A DNA stretch of 64,000 nucleotides from Weissella viridescens (GCF_001437355.1 NZ_JQBM01000002.1:176133-240132), one strand, 5' to 3'; positions 48,637 through 58,711 are shown, counted from the stretch's first letter. The notes: generated by a model from the sequence alone, not told the origin. Numbers and translations are program-made.

Positions 48637-49479
48637 ATGCAACCGATTATTGAATTTAAAGATGTGTCATTCACATATCCCAATGCGGAAACACCTGCGT
48701 TAAATCATCTGAATTTAACGATTAATGCAGGCGATTGGGTGGCCATTATCGGACACAACGGTTCAGGTAAGTCGACGTTTGCCAAGCTGATTAATTATTT
48801 GCTTGTGCCAAACGCTGGAAGTATTACGGTTGATGGCGTTCCCGTTGATGAAGAACACATGTACACCGTTCGTGACTTGGTCGGGATGGTGTTTCAAAAC
48901 CCTGATAATCAATTCGTGGGCGCGACGGTGGCAGACGATGTCGCCTTTGGGTTAGAAAATCGCCAAGTACCTCGTGACAAGATGGTTAAGATTGTACCGG
49001 AAGCTTTGAAACGTGTTCAGATGGATCAGTTTGCTGACCGTGAACCAGCACGTTTATCTGGTGGACAAAAGCAACGCGTAGCGATGGCATCCGTTTTGGC
49101 GATTGAACCAAAAATTTTGATTCTGGACGAAGCCACTTCAATGCTTGACCCTAAGGGGCGTCGTGAGATGATCCAGCTTGTTCGTGACTTGAAACAGGAA
49201 ATGGGGGACGCACTAACGGTGCTCTCAATCACACATGACATTGATGAAGCAGCTAGCGCTGACCAAGTGGTGATTTTAAACGATGGTGAAATTAACGATG
49301 TTGATACACCAGAAGTGATTTTTTCTAATGCGGATCGCTTGAAGGAACTTGGTTTGGCGGTACCCTTTGCTGAGCAACTCAAAGAAAAATTAACAGCACG
49401 AGGTGTAAAGGTGCCTGATACGTATCAAACAACGGAAGGGATGGTCGATTGGATATGGCAATTACATTCAAAGATGTAG
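48637..49479 (+). CDS. ecfA1: ECF transporter ATPase EcfA1
   Basis: 280 residues. Walker A GHNGSGKST (about 39-47), Q-loop FQNPDNQFVGATV, signature LSGGQKQRV, Walker B ILILDEATSMLD and a C-terminal extension. It energises the shared EcfT module used by several vitamin-binding S subunits encoded elsewhere. It overlaps ecfA2 by 25 bases. Confidence 0.95.
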   Translation: MQPIIEFKDVSFTYPNAETPALNHLNLTINAGDWVAIIGHNGSGKSTFAKLINYLLVPNAGSITVDGVPVDEEHMYTVRDLVGMVFQNPDNQFVGATVADDVAFGLENRQVPRDKMVKIVPEALKRVQMDQFADREPARLSGGQKQRVAMASVLAIEPKILILDEATSMLDPKGRREMIQLVRDLKQEMGDALTVLSITHDIDEAASADQVVILNDGEINDVDTPEVIFSNADRLKELGLAVPFAEQLKEKLTARGVKVPDTYQTTEGMVDWIWQLHSKM

Positions 49480-50318
49480 CATTTACCTATCAAGCTGGCA
49501 CCCCCTTTGCAACGCCAGCTTTACATGATGTGAACTTTACAATTCCAGAACACAGTTTTACAGCAGTGATTGGGCATACTGGTTCTGGTAAGTCGACCAT
49601 GGTGCAACAATTGGATGGACTGGCGTTACCAACATCAGGCTCAATTCAAATTGGCGACACGACGATGGATGCGGAAACGGACAAGAAGACGTTGAACCAG
49701 ATTCGCCGTCACATTGGGATGGTTTTTCAATTTCCAGAAGCCCAGTTGTTTGAGCAAAGTGTGATTGCAGACGTGATGTTCGGACCGATGAACTACGGCA
49801 TGAGCAAGAGTGACGCCGAAGATGCCGCGAAGAAAGCCTTACAACTCGTCGGAATGCCCGAAAGCAGTTATGACAAATCACCGTTTGACCTATCTGGCGG
49901 GCAAATGCGCCGGGTTGCGATTGCGGGTGTGATTGCGATGGAACCTGAGATCCTAGTGTTGGATGAACCAACGGCTGGACTAGATCCGGAAGGTCAGCAG
50001 GAATTGATGACATTATTTGCGACCTTGCAAAAGGAACACAACCTCACTGTTATTTTGATTACGCACCAAATGGAGTTTGTCGGCGAATACGCCGATAACG
50101 TATTGGTCTTTGACGGTGGAACCGTTGTGAAATCTGGAACACCAGAAGCTGTCTTTGCAGATAGTGACTGGCTACGCGAACGTCAGCTAGATGTACCAGC
50201 AGCCACACAATTTGCGGATATGTTGCAAGCCAAAGGGCTACCCATTGAGCACGTGCTTGACTTAGACCATTTGGCAGATCAAGTCGTTAGCTTGATTGGA
50301 GGACCGACCCATGAATAA
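49455..50318 (+). CDS. ecfA2: ECF transporter ATPase EcfA2
   Basis: About 287 residues. GHTGSGKST Walker A, Q-loop FQFPEAQLFEQSV, LSGGQMRRVAIAG signature, VLDEPTAGLDP. Start ATG at 49455 lies inside the end of ecfA1; an in-frame TTG six bases earlier is less likely. Confidence 0.95.
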   Translation: MAITFKDVAFTYQAGTPFATPALHDVNFTIPEHSFTAVIGHTGSGKSTMVQQLDGLALPTSGSIQIGDTTMDAETDKKTLNQIRRHIGMVFQFPEAQLFEQSVIADVMFGPMNYGMSKSDAEDAAKKALQLVGMPESSYDKSPFDLSGGQMRRVAIAGVIAMEPEILVLDEPTAGLDPEGQQELMTLFATLQKEHNLTVILITHQMEFVGEYADNVLVFDGGTVVKSGTPEAVFADSDWLRERQLDVPAATQFADMLQAKGLPIEHVLDLDHLADQVVSLIGGPTHE

Positions 50319-51108
50319 ACTGATTTTAGGGCGTTACCTACCTGGTGATTCGTGGGTTCATCGTTTAGATGCACGAACGAAGTTCATCTTAAGTATGGTT
50401 TTCATTTTCGTGATTTTCATGGCGAACAATGTTTTCGGTTATCTATTTGCGGCAGCATTTGTCGGATTGAGCATCTACATGACTGGCTTAGGTATTAAAG
50501 TTTTCTTTGATGGCTTGAAACCACTGGCGATGTTGATGTTCATCACGACCTTGTTGCAGTTATTCTTTATGAATACTGGAACCGTGCTATTCCATTGGTG
50601 GATTTTCACGATTACCACTGACGGGGTCATTAATAGTGTGGTTGTGTTTGTACGTTTCATGTTAATTATCATGTTTACAACAATTTTGACCTTAACCACA
50701 CCGCCATTGGAAGTTGCCGATGCAATGGAGTCATTGATGAAACCATTGCGTAAGATTGGCGTACCGGTGTCTGAATTGGCCCTTATGGTGTCGATTGCGC
50801 TCCGTTTCGTGCCAACCTTGATGGATGAAGCGGAATCAATTATGAACGCGCAGCGCGCCCGTGGGGTGGCTTTCAACGAGGGTGGCTTAATCAAACGTGC
50901 CAAATCATATATTCCACTGCTCATCCCACTCTTTGTGAACGCGATTAAGCGCGCCATTGAGTTGGGGGATGCCATGGAAGCTCGAGGTTATCGTGATGGG
51001 GAGCATCGGACCAAGTTCCGCGTTCTGCAATTCACTAAAATTGACGGAGTCGCGTTTGTGGCTTTCCTTATTTTTACAATTGGCTTATACGCTACACGCT
51101 TTATTTAA
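50311..51108 (+). CDS. ecfT: ECF transporter transmembrane subunit EcfT
   Basis: About 265 residues from MNKLILGRYLPGDSWVHRLDARTK, with several membrane helices and the coupling motifs AQRARG and EARGY. TGGAGGA (50297-50303) supports the ATG at 50311, which overlaps ecfA2 by eight bases. Confidence 0.94.
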   Translation: MNKLILGRYLPGDSWVHRLDARTKFILSMVFIFVIFMANNVFGYLFAAAFVGLSIYMTGLGIKVFFDGLKPLAMLMFITTLLQLFFMNTGTVLFHWWIFTITTDGVINSVVVFVRFMLIIMFTTILTLTTPPLEVADAMESLMKPLRKIGVPVSELALMVSIALRFVPTLMDEAESIMNAQRARGVAFNEGGLIKRAKSYIPLLIPLFVNAIKRAIELGDAMEARGYRDGEHRTKFRVLQFTKIDGVAFVAFLIFTIGLYATRFI

Positions 51109-51134
51109 AACTACAGAAGAAGGAGGGCAATCGG

Positions 51135-51884
51135 ATGCCACGTTACAAAGCAACCATTGCCTATGACGGAACCGAGTTCTTCGGCTGGCAAGTACAGCCG
51201 GGAAAGCGGACCGTGCAATTAGAGCTTGAAAAGGCCGTCAATACGATGGCGAAGAATCCAGCAGAACCCATTCGTGTGCAAGGGTCTGGTCGGACGGATG
51301 CACGTGTGCATGCGCAAGGGCAGGTCGCGAACTTTGACTTGCCGTTCGACATTCCTGCGGATAACGTCCGCAAGGGACTTTCAACGATTTTGCCTTACGA
51401 CATTGGTATAAAAAAAGTCGAAATTGTGGATGATGATTTTCATGCACAATTCAATGCCCACGATAAAACGTATCGTTATCGTTTATCGACGACGCAATAT
51501 GTTGATCCGTTCAAACGAAACTACACAGGGCATTGGGGCCGTAAATTGGATCCAAGTTTGATGCAGCAAGCCATCGGTGATTATGTTGGTGAGCATGACT
51601 GGCTAAGCTTTGTTGCCTCAGGTTTTCAACAAAAGACTACCGTTCGGACGGTATACTCTGCTACAATGATTGAGAAACCGGAAGACGACGAGATTTGGTT
51701 TGAATTCACTGGAAATGGCTTCTTATACAATCAAATTCGGATTATGGTAGGCGTATTGTTGGAGATTGGGAATGGTTCCCGGCCCGTGGATGACATTCCA
51801 CGTTTGCTTGAAGCAAAGGATCGGCAACAGGCGCGTTTCACTGCTCCGGCACAAGGTTTGTACTTGATGTCAGTGGAGTATTAA
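51135..51884 (+). CDS. truA: tRNA pseudouridine(38-40) synthase
   Basis: 249 residues; YDGTEFFGWQVQPGKRTVQ and the catalytic aspartate in GSGRTDARVHAQGQ (about 53-66). GAAGGAGGG precedes the ATG. It follows ecfT as in other Firmicutes. Confidence 0.96.
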   Translation: MPRYKATIAYDGTEFFGWQVQPGKRTVQLELEKAVNTMAKNPAEPIRVQGSGRTDARVHAQGQVANFDLPFDIPADNVRKGLSTILPYDIGIKKVEIVDDDFHAQFNAHDKTYRYRLSTTQYVDPFKRNYTGHWGRKLDPSLMQQAIGDYVGEHDWLSFVASGFQQKTTVRTVYSATMIEKPEDDEIWFEFTGNGFLYNQIRIMVGVLLEIGNGSRPVDDIPRLLEAKDRQQARFTAPAQGLYLMSVEY

Positions 51885-51920
51885 GAATTCATGAATTCAG
51901 GACAAATTGTGGCATTTACA

Positions 51921-51949
51921 TTGACTACTTACGCAAATAAGGGTAATAT
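51921..51949 (+). promoter_or_regulatory. promoter of rplM-rpsI
   Basis: TTGACT (51921-51926), 17 bases, TAATAT (51944-51949). Start near 51956. Confidence 0.8.
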
Positions 51950-51963
51950 GTAAAACGGTATTG

Positions 51964-52018
51964 TTTACCAACCACAATTGGGAATGTCCTGGTACGACGA
52001 TTTTAATTATTTGGTAAA
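51964..52018 (+). promoter_or_regulatory. L13 leader candidate
   Basis: TTTACCAA (51964-51971) pairs perfectly with TTGGTAAA (52011-52018) and encloses about 40 bases with further weak pairing. Position directly between the promoter and rplM matches known L13 leaders in Firmicutes; the interior was not matched base by base. Confidence 0.6.
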
Positions 52019-52050
52019 GTAAACAAACAGAATATTGGAGGAAATTTTCC

Positions 52051-52494
52051 ATGCGTACAACTTATATGGCAAAGCCTAATGAGATCGATCGCAAGTGGTA
52101 CATCTTAGACGCAACTGATGTACCTTTGGGTCGTTTGTCAACCGTAGCAGCATCAATCTTGCGCGGTAAGAACAAGCCAACTTACACACCTAACGTAGAC
52201 ACTGGTGACAACGTAATTATCATTAATGCTGGTAAGGTTGCCCTTACTGGTAAGAAAGCTACTGACAAGATCTACTACCACCACACGAACCATCCTGGTG
52301 GATTGAAGGAACGTCAAGCTGGAGATTTGCGTGAAAAGAACCCACAACGTTTGATTGAACTTTCAGTTCAAGGAATGTTGCCAAAGAACACTTTGGGACG
52401 CGCACAAGGTTTGAAGTTGCACGTGTTTGCTGGTGAAGAACACACACACGCTGCACAACAACCTGAATTGTTGAACATCAACGATCTTATCTAA
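52051..52494 (+). CDS. rplM: 50S ribosomal protein L13
   Basis: 147 residues, [39 protein letters not shown]; standard. Operon with rpsI. Confidence 0.97.
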   Translation: MRTTYMAKPNEIDRKWYILDATDVPLGRLSTVAASILRGKNKPTYTPNVDTGDNVIIINAGKVALTGKKATDKIYYHHTNHPGGLKERQAGDLREKNPQRLIELSVQGMLPKNTLGRAQGLKLHVFAGEEHTHAAQQPELLNINDLI

Positions 52495-52518
52495 TTAACG
52501 AAAGGAGAATAGTTTATT

Positions 52519-52911
52519 ATGGCTAACGTACAATATTACGGAACTGGTCGTCGTAAGAACTCTGTAGCCCGTGTACGCCTTGTACCTGGTAACGGAACAA
52601 TTACTGTTAACGATCGTCCTGCTGAAGAATACATTCCTTTCGCTAACTTGCGTGAGGTTATGGTTCAACCATTCAACGCTACTGAAACATTGGGACAATA
52701 CGATGTTAAGGTTAACGTTAACGGTGGTGGTTTCTCTGGTCAAGCCGGTGCAATCCGTCACGGTATCGCCCGTGCCCTATTGACTGTTGACCCTGACTTC
52801 CGTCCTGCATTGAAGTCAGCTGGTTTGCTTACACGTGACCCTCGTATGAAGGAACGTAAGAAGCCAGGTTTGAAGAAGGCCCGTAAGGCTTCACAATTCT
52901 CAAAGCGTTAA
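52519..52911 (+). CDS. rpsI: 30S ribosomal protein S9
   Basis: 130 residues; [16 protein letters not shown] start and [18 protein letters not shown] end, whose tail touches P-site tRNA. Confidence 0.98.
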   Translation: MANVQYYGTGRRKNSVARVRLVPGNGTITVNDRPAEEYIPFANLREVMVQPFNATETLGQYDVKVNVNGGGFSGQAGAIRHGIARALLTVDPDFRPALKSAGLLTRDPRMKERKKPGLKKARKASQFSKR

Positions 52912-52959
52912 TATTTATTTATTTTCGTTGCCAGAATTGGCACAACCTATTCAAATTAA

Positions 52960-52995
52960 AAACGACATGACTCGTATGAGTCGTGTCGTTTTTTT
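52960..52995 (+). terminator. terminator after rpsI
   Basis: AAACGACATGACTC / GAGTCGTGTCGTTT with loop GTAT and a T run. It marks the left limit of the A+T-rich insert. Confidence 0.92.
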
Positions 52996-53055
52996 GTGGA
53001 TATAAAATTGATGAAGTATGGTGTAATATATGTTATAAAAATGGAGTTGAATGAA

Positions 53056-55149
53056 ATGAATCAGAATATATATCAAGTAGATTTTCATCTACACACCTTA
53101 CCGAGTGAAGAATTAGATAGAGATTTTTCATTTAGCATGAATTGGCTAAAAAAATATGTAGAGACATTGAATTTAGATGGAATCGCGATTACAAATCATG
53201 ATTTTTTAAATCTCGAAAATTATAATGAAATTGTTGAAGAATTGGGAAGCGACATTAAAGTTTTTCCTGGTGCAGAGGTGAAATTAAAAGGTGTTCATTT
53301 ATTAGTTATTGCTGCCCCGGAAGATGCAGAATATTTATCTGAAGGATTAGTTAAACTTAAACAAATAAAAAATTTAAAAGGCAGATTACCTGCAGAGGAA
53401 GATTTTATTGAAGCGATACCAAGATGGAAGGATTTTATTTTAATTCCTGATTCGGCAAAATCAAAAAAATATACTTCAGATAGTGAAAATAGTCAACTTC
53501 AAGAAAAGTTCATTGCTGGTGATATGGGAAGTGCTAAAGCATTTAATAAGCAAAAAAAATTAAGTGAAGGATTAACACCTGTTCTCTTTGGAGATCTTCA
53601 TGCAACGGATTATAATGATAAAAATGATTATTCATTAGTTAAGACAACATATATAAAAAGTAGTTCACTTGAAATTCCAATCTTGAAATTGGCGTTACTT
53701 AATAAAAAGAATGTTTCTATAGTGAAAAATCCAAGTGACCGAATAAATGAAGCACAATTTATGATACACGGGAAAGTTATTTCTGGATCGGATAGTGAAA
53801 ATTTAATTATTGGGAAACGGGGTTCAGGAAAAACCCACTTTATAAATGATTTAAAGAAAAGCAATTCTAATAAGATTTTATATATAAAGCAAGGTGAACT
53901 TGTTAAAGATAGTACTGAGAAAGAGTTTTATGATGGGTTAAAAAATAGTAATCAGAAGATCACTGAAGAGTTTATGGATAAATACAAACCTGTTTTTAGT
54001 GAAGCTTTCAAATTGTTAGCAGACAAAAGTACACCAGGTCAATCAATCAATTATTTACAGTCAATTAAAGAATTTGCTCTTCAAAGTAATGAAACTGATG
54101 AAGCTTCAAAAGTTCCTTTATTTTCATCTCCAGAAATTTCTCATAAGATTCCTGTTGGATTGAAGGGGATAGTGGATTCACTTAATCAGCTGCTAAAAGT
54201 AAAAAATGAAACGTATAAAAATATAATTTCTAACTACATAGATGAAACTGATTTAGAGGAGTTAACTAATATATTTAGAGCTGAGAGGAGAATGCATACT
54301 AAACAAAGAGAAATTTCTAAAATAGCTGATGATATCAGACGCTCCGTAAGAAACGAACTAGATAAAGTTTCATCCCAAACGATACCTGATCCTGATAACT
54401 TTAATTTGTTAGGTTGGTTTGGACATTCTAAGAGAATAGCATTACTGGATGAATATTTGAAAAATGAGGTTGTGAGACCCCATGAAATTTATAAAGTTAA
54501 AGTTGGAAACTATTTCACGTTGAAAATTTCGGCAAGACCATTTGAAAATGCAAGTGAATTTTTAGAGCAAATGGGCAGAAATGAGTCTGTGCAAGAAGAA
54601 TTTACAAACTATTATCTTAATAAAAAATATTGGGACTTTTTAGAAGCAATCAGTAATAAAAATTTCTTTTCTAAGGCAAAGATTTGGCAATATTTTCTCA
54701 AAGTAGAGTATGAATTGTTAAATCAAAATAAGCAGATGGCGTCTGGTGGCGAAAGAGCGGAATATGCACTTTTGAATAGGTTGGAGGATGCACACAACTA
54801 TGAACTCGTTTTAATTGATGAACCTGAGGCATCTTTTGATAATCCTTTCCTTACAAATCAATTGCTGCCAATGATTAATCAAATATCTCAACATGCAACT
54901 GTTTTTGTAATAACACACAGTAGCTCTGTAGGTGCATTAATGCACCCGAACTATATCTACATTACTAAGCTTTTAAATAAAGATTATAATATATTCAGTG
55001 GATGGTTTGAAACTGGGGAAGTGATGAATATTAATACGGGTGATACAGAGAGTCTATATGATAATTTAATTGAACTAATGGAGTCCGGAAATGAGCACTG
55101 GGACGAGAAGGGAATACTATATGAAAATCTTAAAAAAATCAGAAGATAA
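53056..55149 (+). CDS. PHP-domain/ABC-type ATPase fusion, candidate defence protein (TrlF-like)
   Basis: 697 residues from the ATG at 53056, with GGAG nine bases upstream. The N-terminal PHP domain has H11-L-H13 (DFHLHT), TNH48-D49, E74 and H81 (PGAEVKLKGVH) and later FGDLHATD, a likely metal-dependent phosphoesterase site. The ATPase part has Walker A GKRGSGKT (253-260), a long charged insert, signature SGGE (563-566), Walker B LIDEPE (D588, E589) and VITHSS. This is the layout of TrlF-like and related PHP-ATPases found among mobile and defence genes. Ile ATA and Arg AGA codons are frequent, unlike the neighbours, suggesting transfer. Function is not proven. Confidence 0.8.
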   Translation: MNQNIYQVDFHLHTLPSEELDRDFSFSMNWLKKYVETLNLDGIAITNHDFLNLENYNEIVEELGSDIKVFPGAEVKLKGVHLLVIAAPEDAEYLSEGLVKLKQIKNLKGRLPAEEDFIEAIPRWKDFILIPDSAKSKKYTSDSENSQLQEKFIAGDMGSAKAFNKQKKLSEGLTPVLFGDLHATDYNDKNDYSLVKTTYIKSSSLEIPILKLALLNKKNVSIVKNPSDRINEAQFMIHGKVISGSDSENLIIGKRGSGKTHFINDLKKSNSNKILYIKQGELVKDSTEKEFYDGLKNSNQKITEEFMDKYKPVFSEAFKLLADKSTPGQSINYLQSIKEFALQSNETDEASKVPLFSSPEISHKIPVGLKGIVDSLNQLLKVKNETYKNIISNYIDETDLEELTNIFRAERRMHTKQREISKIADDIRRSVRNELDKVSSQTIPDPDNFNLLGWFGHSKRIALLDEYLKNEVVRPHEIYKVKVGNYFTLKISARPFENASEFLEQMGRNESVQEEFTNYYLNKKYWDFLEAISNKNFFSKAKIWQYFLKVEYELLNQNKQMASGGERAEYALLNRLEDAHNYELVLIDEPEASFDNPFLTNQLLPMINQISQHATVFVITHSSSVGALMHPNYIYITKLLNKDYNIFSGWFETGEVMNINTGDTESLYDNLIELMESGNEHWDEKGILYENLKKIRR

Positions 55150-55258
55150 TAATAAGGGATTATTTTTAAATTCAGAAAATCAATATCAAGATATACTTCA
55201 AATAGATAATAACGAATTGCTTAATTTGGCCAATCGTTTATATGAGAAGGTGAATTAA
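55121..55258 (+). CDS. small protein coupled to the PHP-ATPase
   Basis: 45 residues, MKILKKSEDNNKGLFLNSEN then QYQDILQIDNNELLNLANRL and YEKVN. It overlaps the 3' end of the PHP-ATPase gene by 29 bases and has AAGGGAA six bases upstream of its ATG. Composition is as A+T-rich as the large gene. It is mostly hydrophilic with no membrane segment, and no family was recognised. It could be a partner subunit or a chance frame; the last codons lie at the insert junction. Confidence 0.5.
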   Translation: MKILKKSEDNNKGLFLNSENQYQDILQIDNNELLNLANRLYEKVN

Positions 55259-55854
55259 CCATTATTGTTGGGGCGTCTGGAGCGGGTAAGTCAACCTTGT
55301 TAAATATCCTTGGGGGAATGGATTCAAATACCCATGGGAAGGTCATTGTCGACGGGACCGATATTTCAGATTACAATGAACGCCAACGCACAACGTTCCG
55401 GCGTAAGGAAATTGGATTTGTGTTCCAATTCTATAACTTGATTGAAAACCTTACAGCGCAAGAAAACGTGGAAATGGCATCACAATTGGTGGATAACCCA
55501 TTAGATGCTACGGAAGCGCTCCGTCAAGTGAGCTTGGATAAGCGTAAGGATAATTTCCCTGCGCAAATGTCTGGCGGAGAGCAGCAACGTGTATCAATTG
55601 CCCGTGCTATGGCAAAGAACCCAGGTCTCTTACTAGCTGATGAACCAACGGGAGCTTTGGATTATCACACTGGTAAGCAAGTGCTACAAGTCTTCCAAGA
55701 CTATGTACGTGAAACTGGTAAGAATGCGATTATCGTGACCCATAATGGGATGATTAAGCCTATGGCAGATCATGTCATTGAGATTTTTGACGGTAAGGTC
55801 AAGTCAGATACACGCAATCCAAACCCAACCCCAATTGAAGATTTGGAGTGGTAA
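55246..55854 (+). pseudogene. 5'-truncated ABC transporter ATPase (MacB/LolD type)
   Basis: The frame opens at [20 protein letters not shown] and continues through [35 protein letters not shown] and IVTHNG to a normal stop. Some 30 to 35 N-terminal residues before the Walker A site are missing, and no ATG, GTG or TTG precedes that site. The first in-frame start, TTG at 55297, comes after Walker A. The 5' part was evidently replaced by the insert at about 55245. It may be dead unless translated from a rare start. Confidence 0.75.
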
Positions 55855-55857
55855 GCC

Positions 55858-58458
55858 ATGAAAAATATCTTAAACCTAAACATCTGGCGTGAGATTAAAG
55901 ACTCAAAAGGGCGTTTCTTCTCAATTATGGGATTGATTGCCTTAGCGGTCTTTGTCTTCGTCGGATTGAAAGCAACAAGTCCGGACATGCGGAATGCTGT
56001 GCGGAAGGACTATGTCCAACAGAATTTAGCAGATGCAAAAATTAATACGCCTGGGACGCAAGGGTTCACCAAGCATGAACAGGATGTGATTAAGCAGCAG
56101 AAGTATGTTGACCGCACTGAATACGGTTACCAAGCTGATGCAAAAATTCATGGCAAGCAAATGGCGATGCAAGTCATTTCTAAGCCAGATCAATTAAGTA
56201 AGATGGAAGTGAAGTCGGGGCATTTGCCTAAGCACGCCAATGAAATTGCCTTGGGTGAACAACTCAAGGGGCAATATAAAATTGGCGATACCATCACGCT
56301 GACCGATAACCATGATAAGCAGCTCAGCACTTTGCAAGGCAAGACGTTCAAGGTGACTGGTTTTGTCCGTTCAGCCCAATATATGAAGAAACAAAACATG
56401 GGTTCAACGGTCATGGCTGATGGTAAAATTAATGCCTTTGGGGTGCTGCCGGATCAAGCCTTTACTGGGCAACCAAATGTGGTGCAAGTTAGTTATAAGA
56501 ATGTCTCTGGCCCAGCTTATTCAGATAAGTATGAGAATCAAGCGCGTCAAGATACAGACAAACTCCAAAAGAAGTTAAATACCTTATCAGCTGATCGTCG
56601 AGCTGATATGCAGAAAAACATCGACCAGCAACTTAGCTTGGCGCAAGCAAAGCAACAAGAAGCGCAACAAGCTGTGCAGGCGGCGCAAGGCACACCAATG
56701 GTTGCCCAGGCTCAAGCTGCTTTAACTGAAGTCGATGCAAAAATGAATGAAGCTAAGCAAGCCAAGGCGAATGTCCAACAACTCAAGTACACGGCACAAA
56801 CGCGACAAGGCTTTAGTGGCGGATACAGCGAATTTGGTAGTGACGCGGATCGTGTGGCAGAGCTATCAAACACGTTCCCCATCTTCTTCTTTGCTGTGGC
56901 GTTGATGGTGAGTTTCGTGACGATGCAACGTATGGCTGACGTGAAGCGAACTGAAGTCGGAACATTGCGCGCTCTGGGATATACGCATATCCAAGCGATG
57001 CGTGAATTCATCGTGTATAGCATCTTGGTCGCAACGGCCGGAACCATTGTTGGAACATTAGTTGGTTTGACCGTCTTGCCTGACCGGATTTTCCAGGCGT
57101 TTGGCTCGACCTTCTACACGAATGGGGTGTCATATGGCATAACATGGTGGCCAATTATTGTGTCATACGGATTAGCATTATTGAGTACGGTTTTCCCAGC
57201 CGTTTATACAACGTATGCGGACATGCGTGAGCAAGCCGCGACGCAAATGTTGCCTAAGCCTCCGGCCAATGGAAAGCGTATCCTGCTCGAACGTTGGACG
57301 TGGTTATGGTCAAAGTTGTCATTCTTCAATAAGGTGCCCCTACGTAACTTATTCAGTTATAAGATACGGATGTGGATGACGATTCTTGGTGTGGCAGGAA
57401 GTATTGCCCTTTTGATTACAGGATTCGGTATTCGCGATTCTTTGAATAAGATTGTCCCTTTGCAATATAACCAATTGGTGCACTATGACGTAACGGGTGT
57501 TTATAATCCAGACGCTAGTTCCACAGATCGGCAGGCTTATCAAAAGTCGGTTGATGAGGATCGGAATGTTAAGGGGGAGACCAAAGTGCATATGGACAAT
57601 GCGCAGGTTAACGTAAAGGGCTTGCAAGACAAGCAAGCGGTACAAGTGTTGGTACCGCAGGATACCAAGCAATTTAAGTCATACCTCACACTACGTGATT
57701 ATAAGACGAAAAAGGCTTTGCATTTGAATAATGATGAAGCCGTGGTGACGGAGAAACTAGCCAAGATTAAGGGCTTAAAGGTCGGTGATACCATTCGACT
57801 TGACGATGCAACGGGGCAAGGTCATCGTGTCAAGATTGGTGCCATTGCAGAGATGTATGCGGGGCATACAATTGTGATGAACAAGGCTTACTATCATAAG
57901 GTGTATGATTCAAAGCCGACTGCCAACGCAACCTTGATTCGTTTGAATGATTCATCAACCAAGGCGATGCGCGATATGTCGGTGAAGTTGAACAAAGAAA
58001 AGGCTGCGGTGACAACAATTCAGTCAGGTTCAATCCGTAATGATATTAATACGGTTTTGAACAGTTTGAATCAAGTCGTCTTAGTAATTATTGTAGCGGC
58101 AGCCCTGCTTGCCTTTACAGTGCTTTACACATTAACCAACATTAATGTGTCAGAGCGGATCAAGGAACTATCAACATTGAAGGTTCTAGGGTTCTATCCA
58201 AAGGAAGTGCTCGAATATATCTATCGTGAGACTGCTGCGCTAACATTGGCAGGGATTGTCTTAGGGTATGCATTTGGCTATGCCGTACATGCATACTTGA
58301 TGTCAGTGGTCATGCCAGAAAATACGATGAGTGCCCCTGGGGTTACGGTATTAAACTTAGCGGTTTCAACGTTAATGATTGTGTTTTTTGCCTTAATTGT
58401 TTTGTGGTTAATGGCACGCAAGATTAATCGTGTGGATATGCTTGGTGCATTGAAATAA
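55858..58458 (+). CDS. FtsX-like ABC transporter permease
   Basis: 866 residues. One helix at about 18-38, an extracellular region with an Ala/Gln-rich coiled coil (about 255-320, e.g. QLSLAQAKQQEAQQAVQAAQ), an FtsX domain (about 335-460), another extracellular part and a second FtsX domain (about 735-850). It follows the truncated ATPase by three bases and would have been its partner. The export substrate is unknown. Confidence 0.88.
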   Translation: MKNILNLNIWREIKDSKGRFFSIMGLIALAVFVFVGLKATSPDMRNAVRKDYVQQNLADAKINTPGTQGFTKHEQDVIKQQKYVDRTEYGYQADAKIHGKQMAMQVISKPDQLSKMEVKSGHLPKHANEIALGEQLKGQYKIGDTITLTDNHDKQLSTLQGKTFKVTGFVRSAQYMKKQNMGSTVMADGKINAFGVLPDQAFTGQPNVVQVSYKNVSGPAYSDKYENQARQDTDKLQKKLNTLSADRRADMQKNIDQQLSLAQAKQQEAQQAVQAAQGTPMVAQAQAALTEVDAKMNEAKQAKANVQQLKYTAQTRQGFSGGYSEFGSDADRVAELSNTFPIFFFAVALMVSFVTMQRMADVKRTEVGTLRALGYTHIQAMREFIVYSILVATAGTIVGTLVGLTVLPDRIFQAFGSTFYTNGVSYGITWWPIIVSYGLALLSTVFPAVYTTYADMREQAATQMLPKPPANGKRILLERWTWLWSKLSFFNKVPLRNLFSYKIRMWMTILGVAGSIALLITGFGIRDSLNKIVPLQYNQLVHYDVTGVYNPDASSTDRQAYQKSVDEDRNVKGETKVHMDNAQVNVKGLQDKQAVQVLVPQDTKQFKSYLTLRDYKTKKALHLNNDEAVVTEKLAKIKGLKVGDTIRLDDATGQGHRVKIGAIAEMYAGHTIVMNKAYYHKVYDSKPTANATLIRLNDSSTKAMRDMSVKLNKEKAAVTTIQSGSIRNDINTVLNSLNQVVLVIIVAAALLAFTVLYTLTNINVSERIKELSTLKVLGFYPKEVLEYIYRETAALTLAGIVLGYAFGYAVHAYLMSVVMPENTMSAPGVTVLNLAVSTLMIVFFALIVLWLMARKINRVDMLGALK

Positions 58459-58469
58459 AAAAGCATACA

Positions 58470-58503
58470 AAAAAGCCTGGCGGGAAGAAGTGCCAGGCTT
58501 TTT
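58470..58503 (+). terminator. terminator after the FtsX-like permease
   Basis: AAAAAGCCTGGC (58470-58481) pairs with GCCAGGCTTTTT (58492-58503). Confidence 0.9.
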
Positions 58504-58711
58504 CGTATTCAAAATATGTGAACAATTTGTTGGGAAACAAATTTTTTCGTAGGAGACATAGATGAGTAGGCTCTTATCTACGTCTATTATATTAACGCGT
58601 TGCATCATTTGAAACCATGCTACTTTTTTTGCGATTTTTAAAAGAAACGCAAAACATTGGGTGAGGCATTGTGATGATAGTAATTGGAATTCACAAACTT
58701 ATTTGAAAAAA

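Noticed and set aside
52996..55258. Insertion sequence or integron carrying the PHP-ATPase
   Set aside because: No transposase, integrase, terminal inverted repeat or target duplication was seen at the edges.
55297..55854. Functional ABC ATPase starting at TTG 55297
   Set aside because: This start is after the Walker A site, so the protein could not bind ATP normally.
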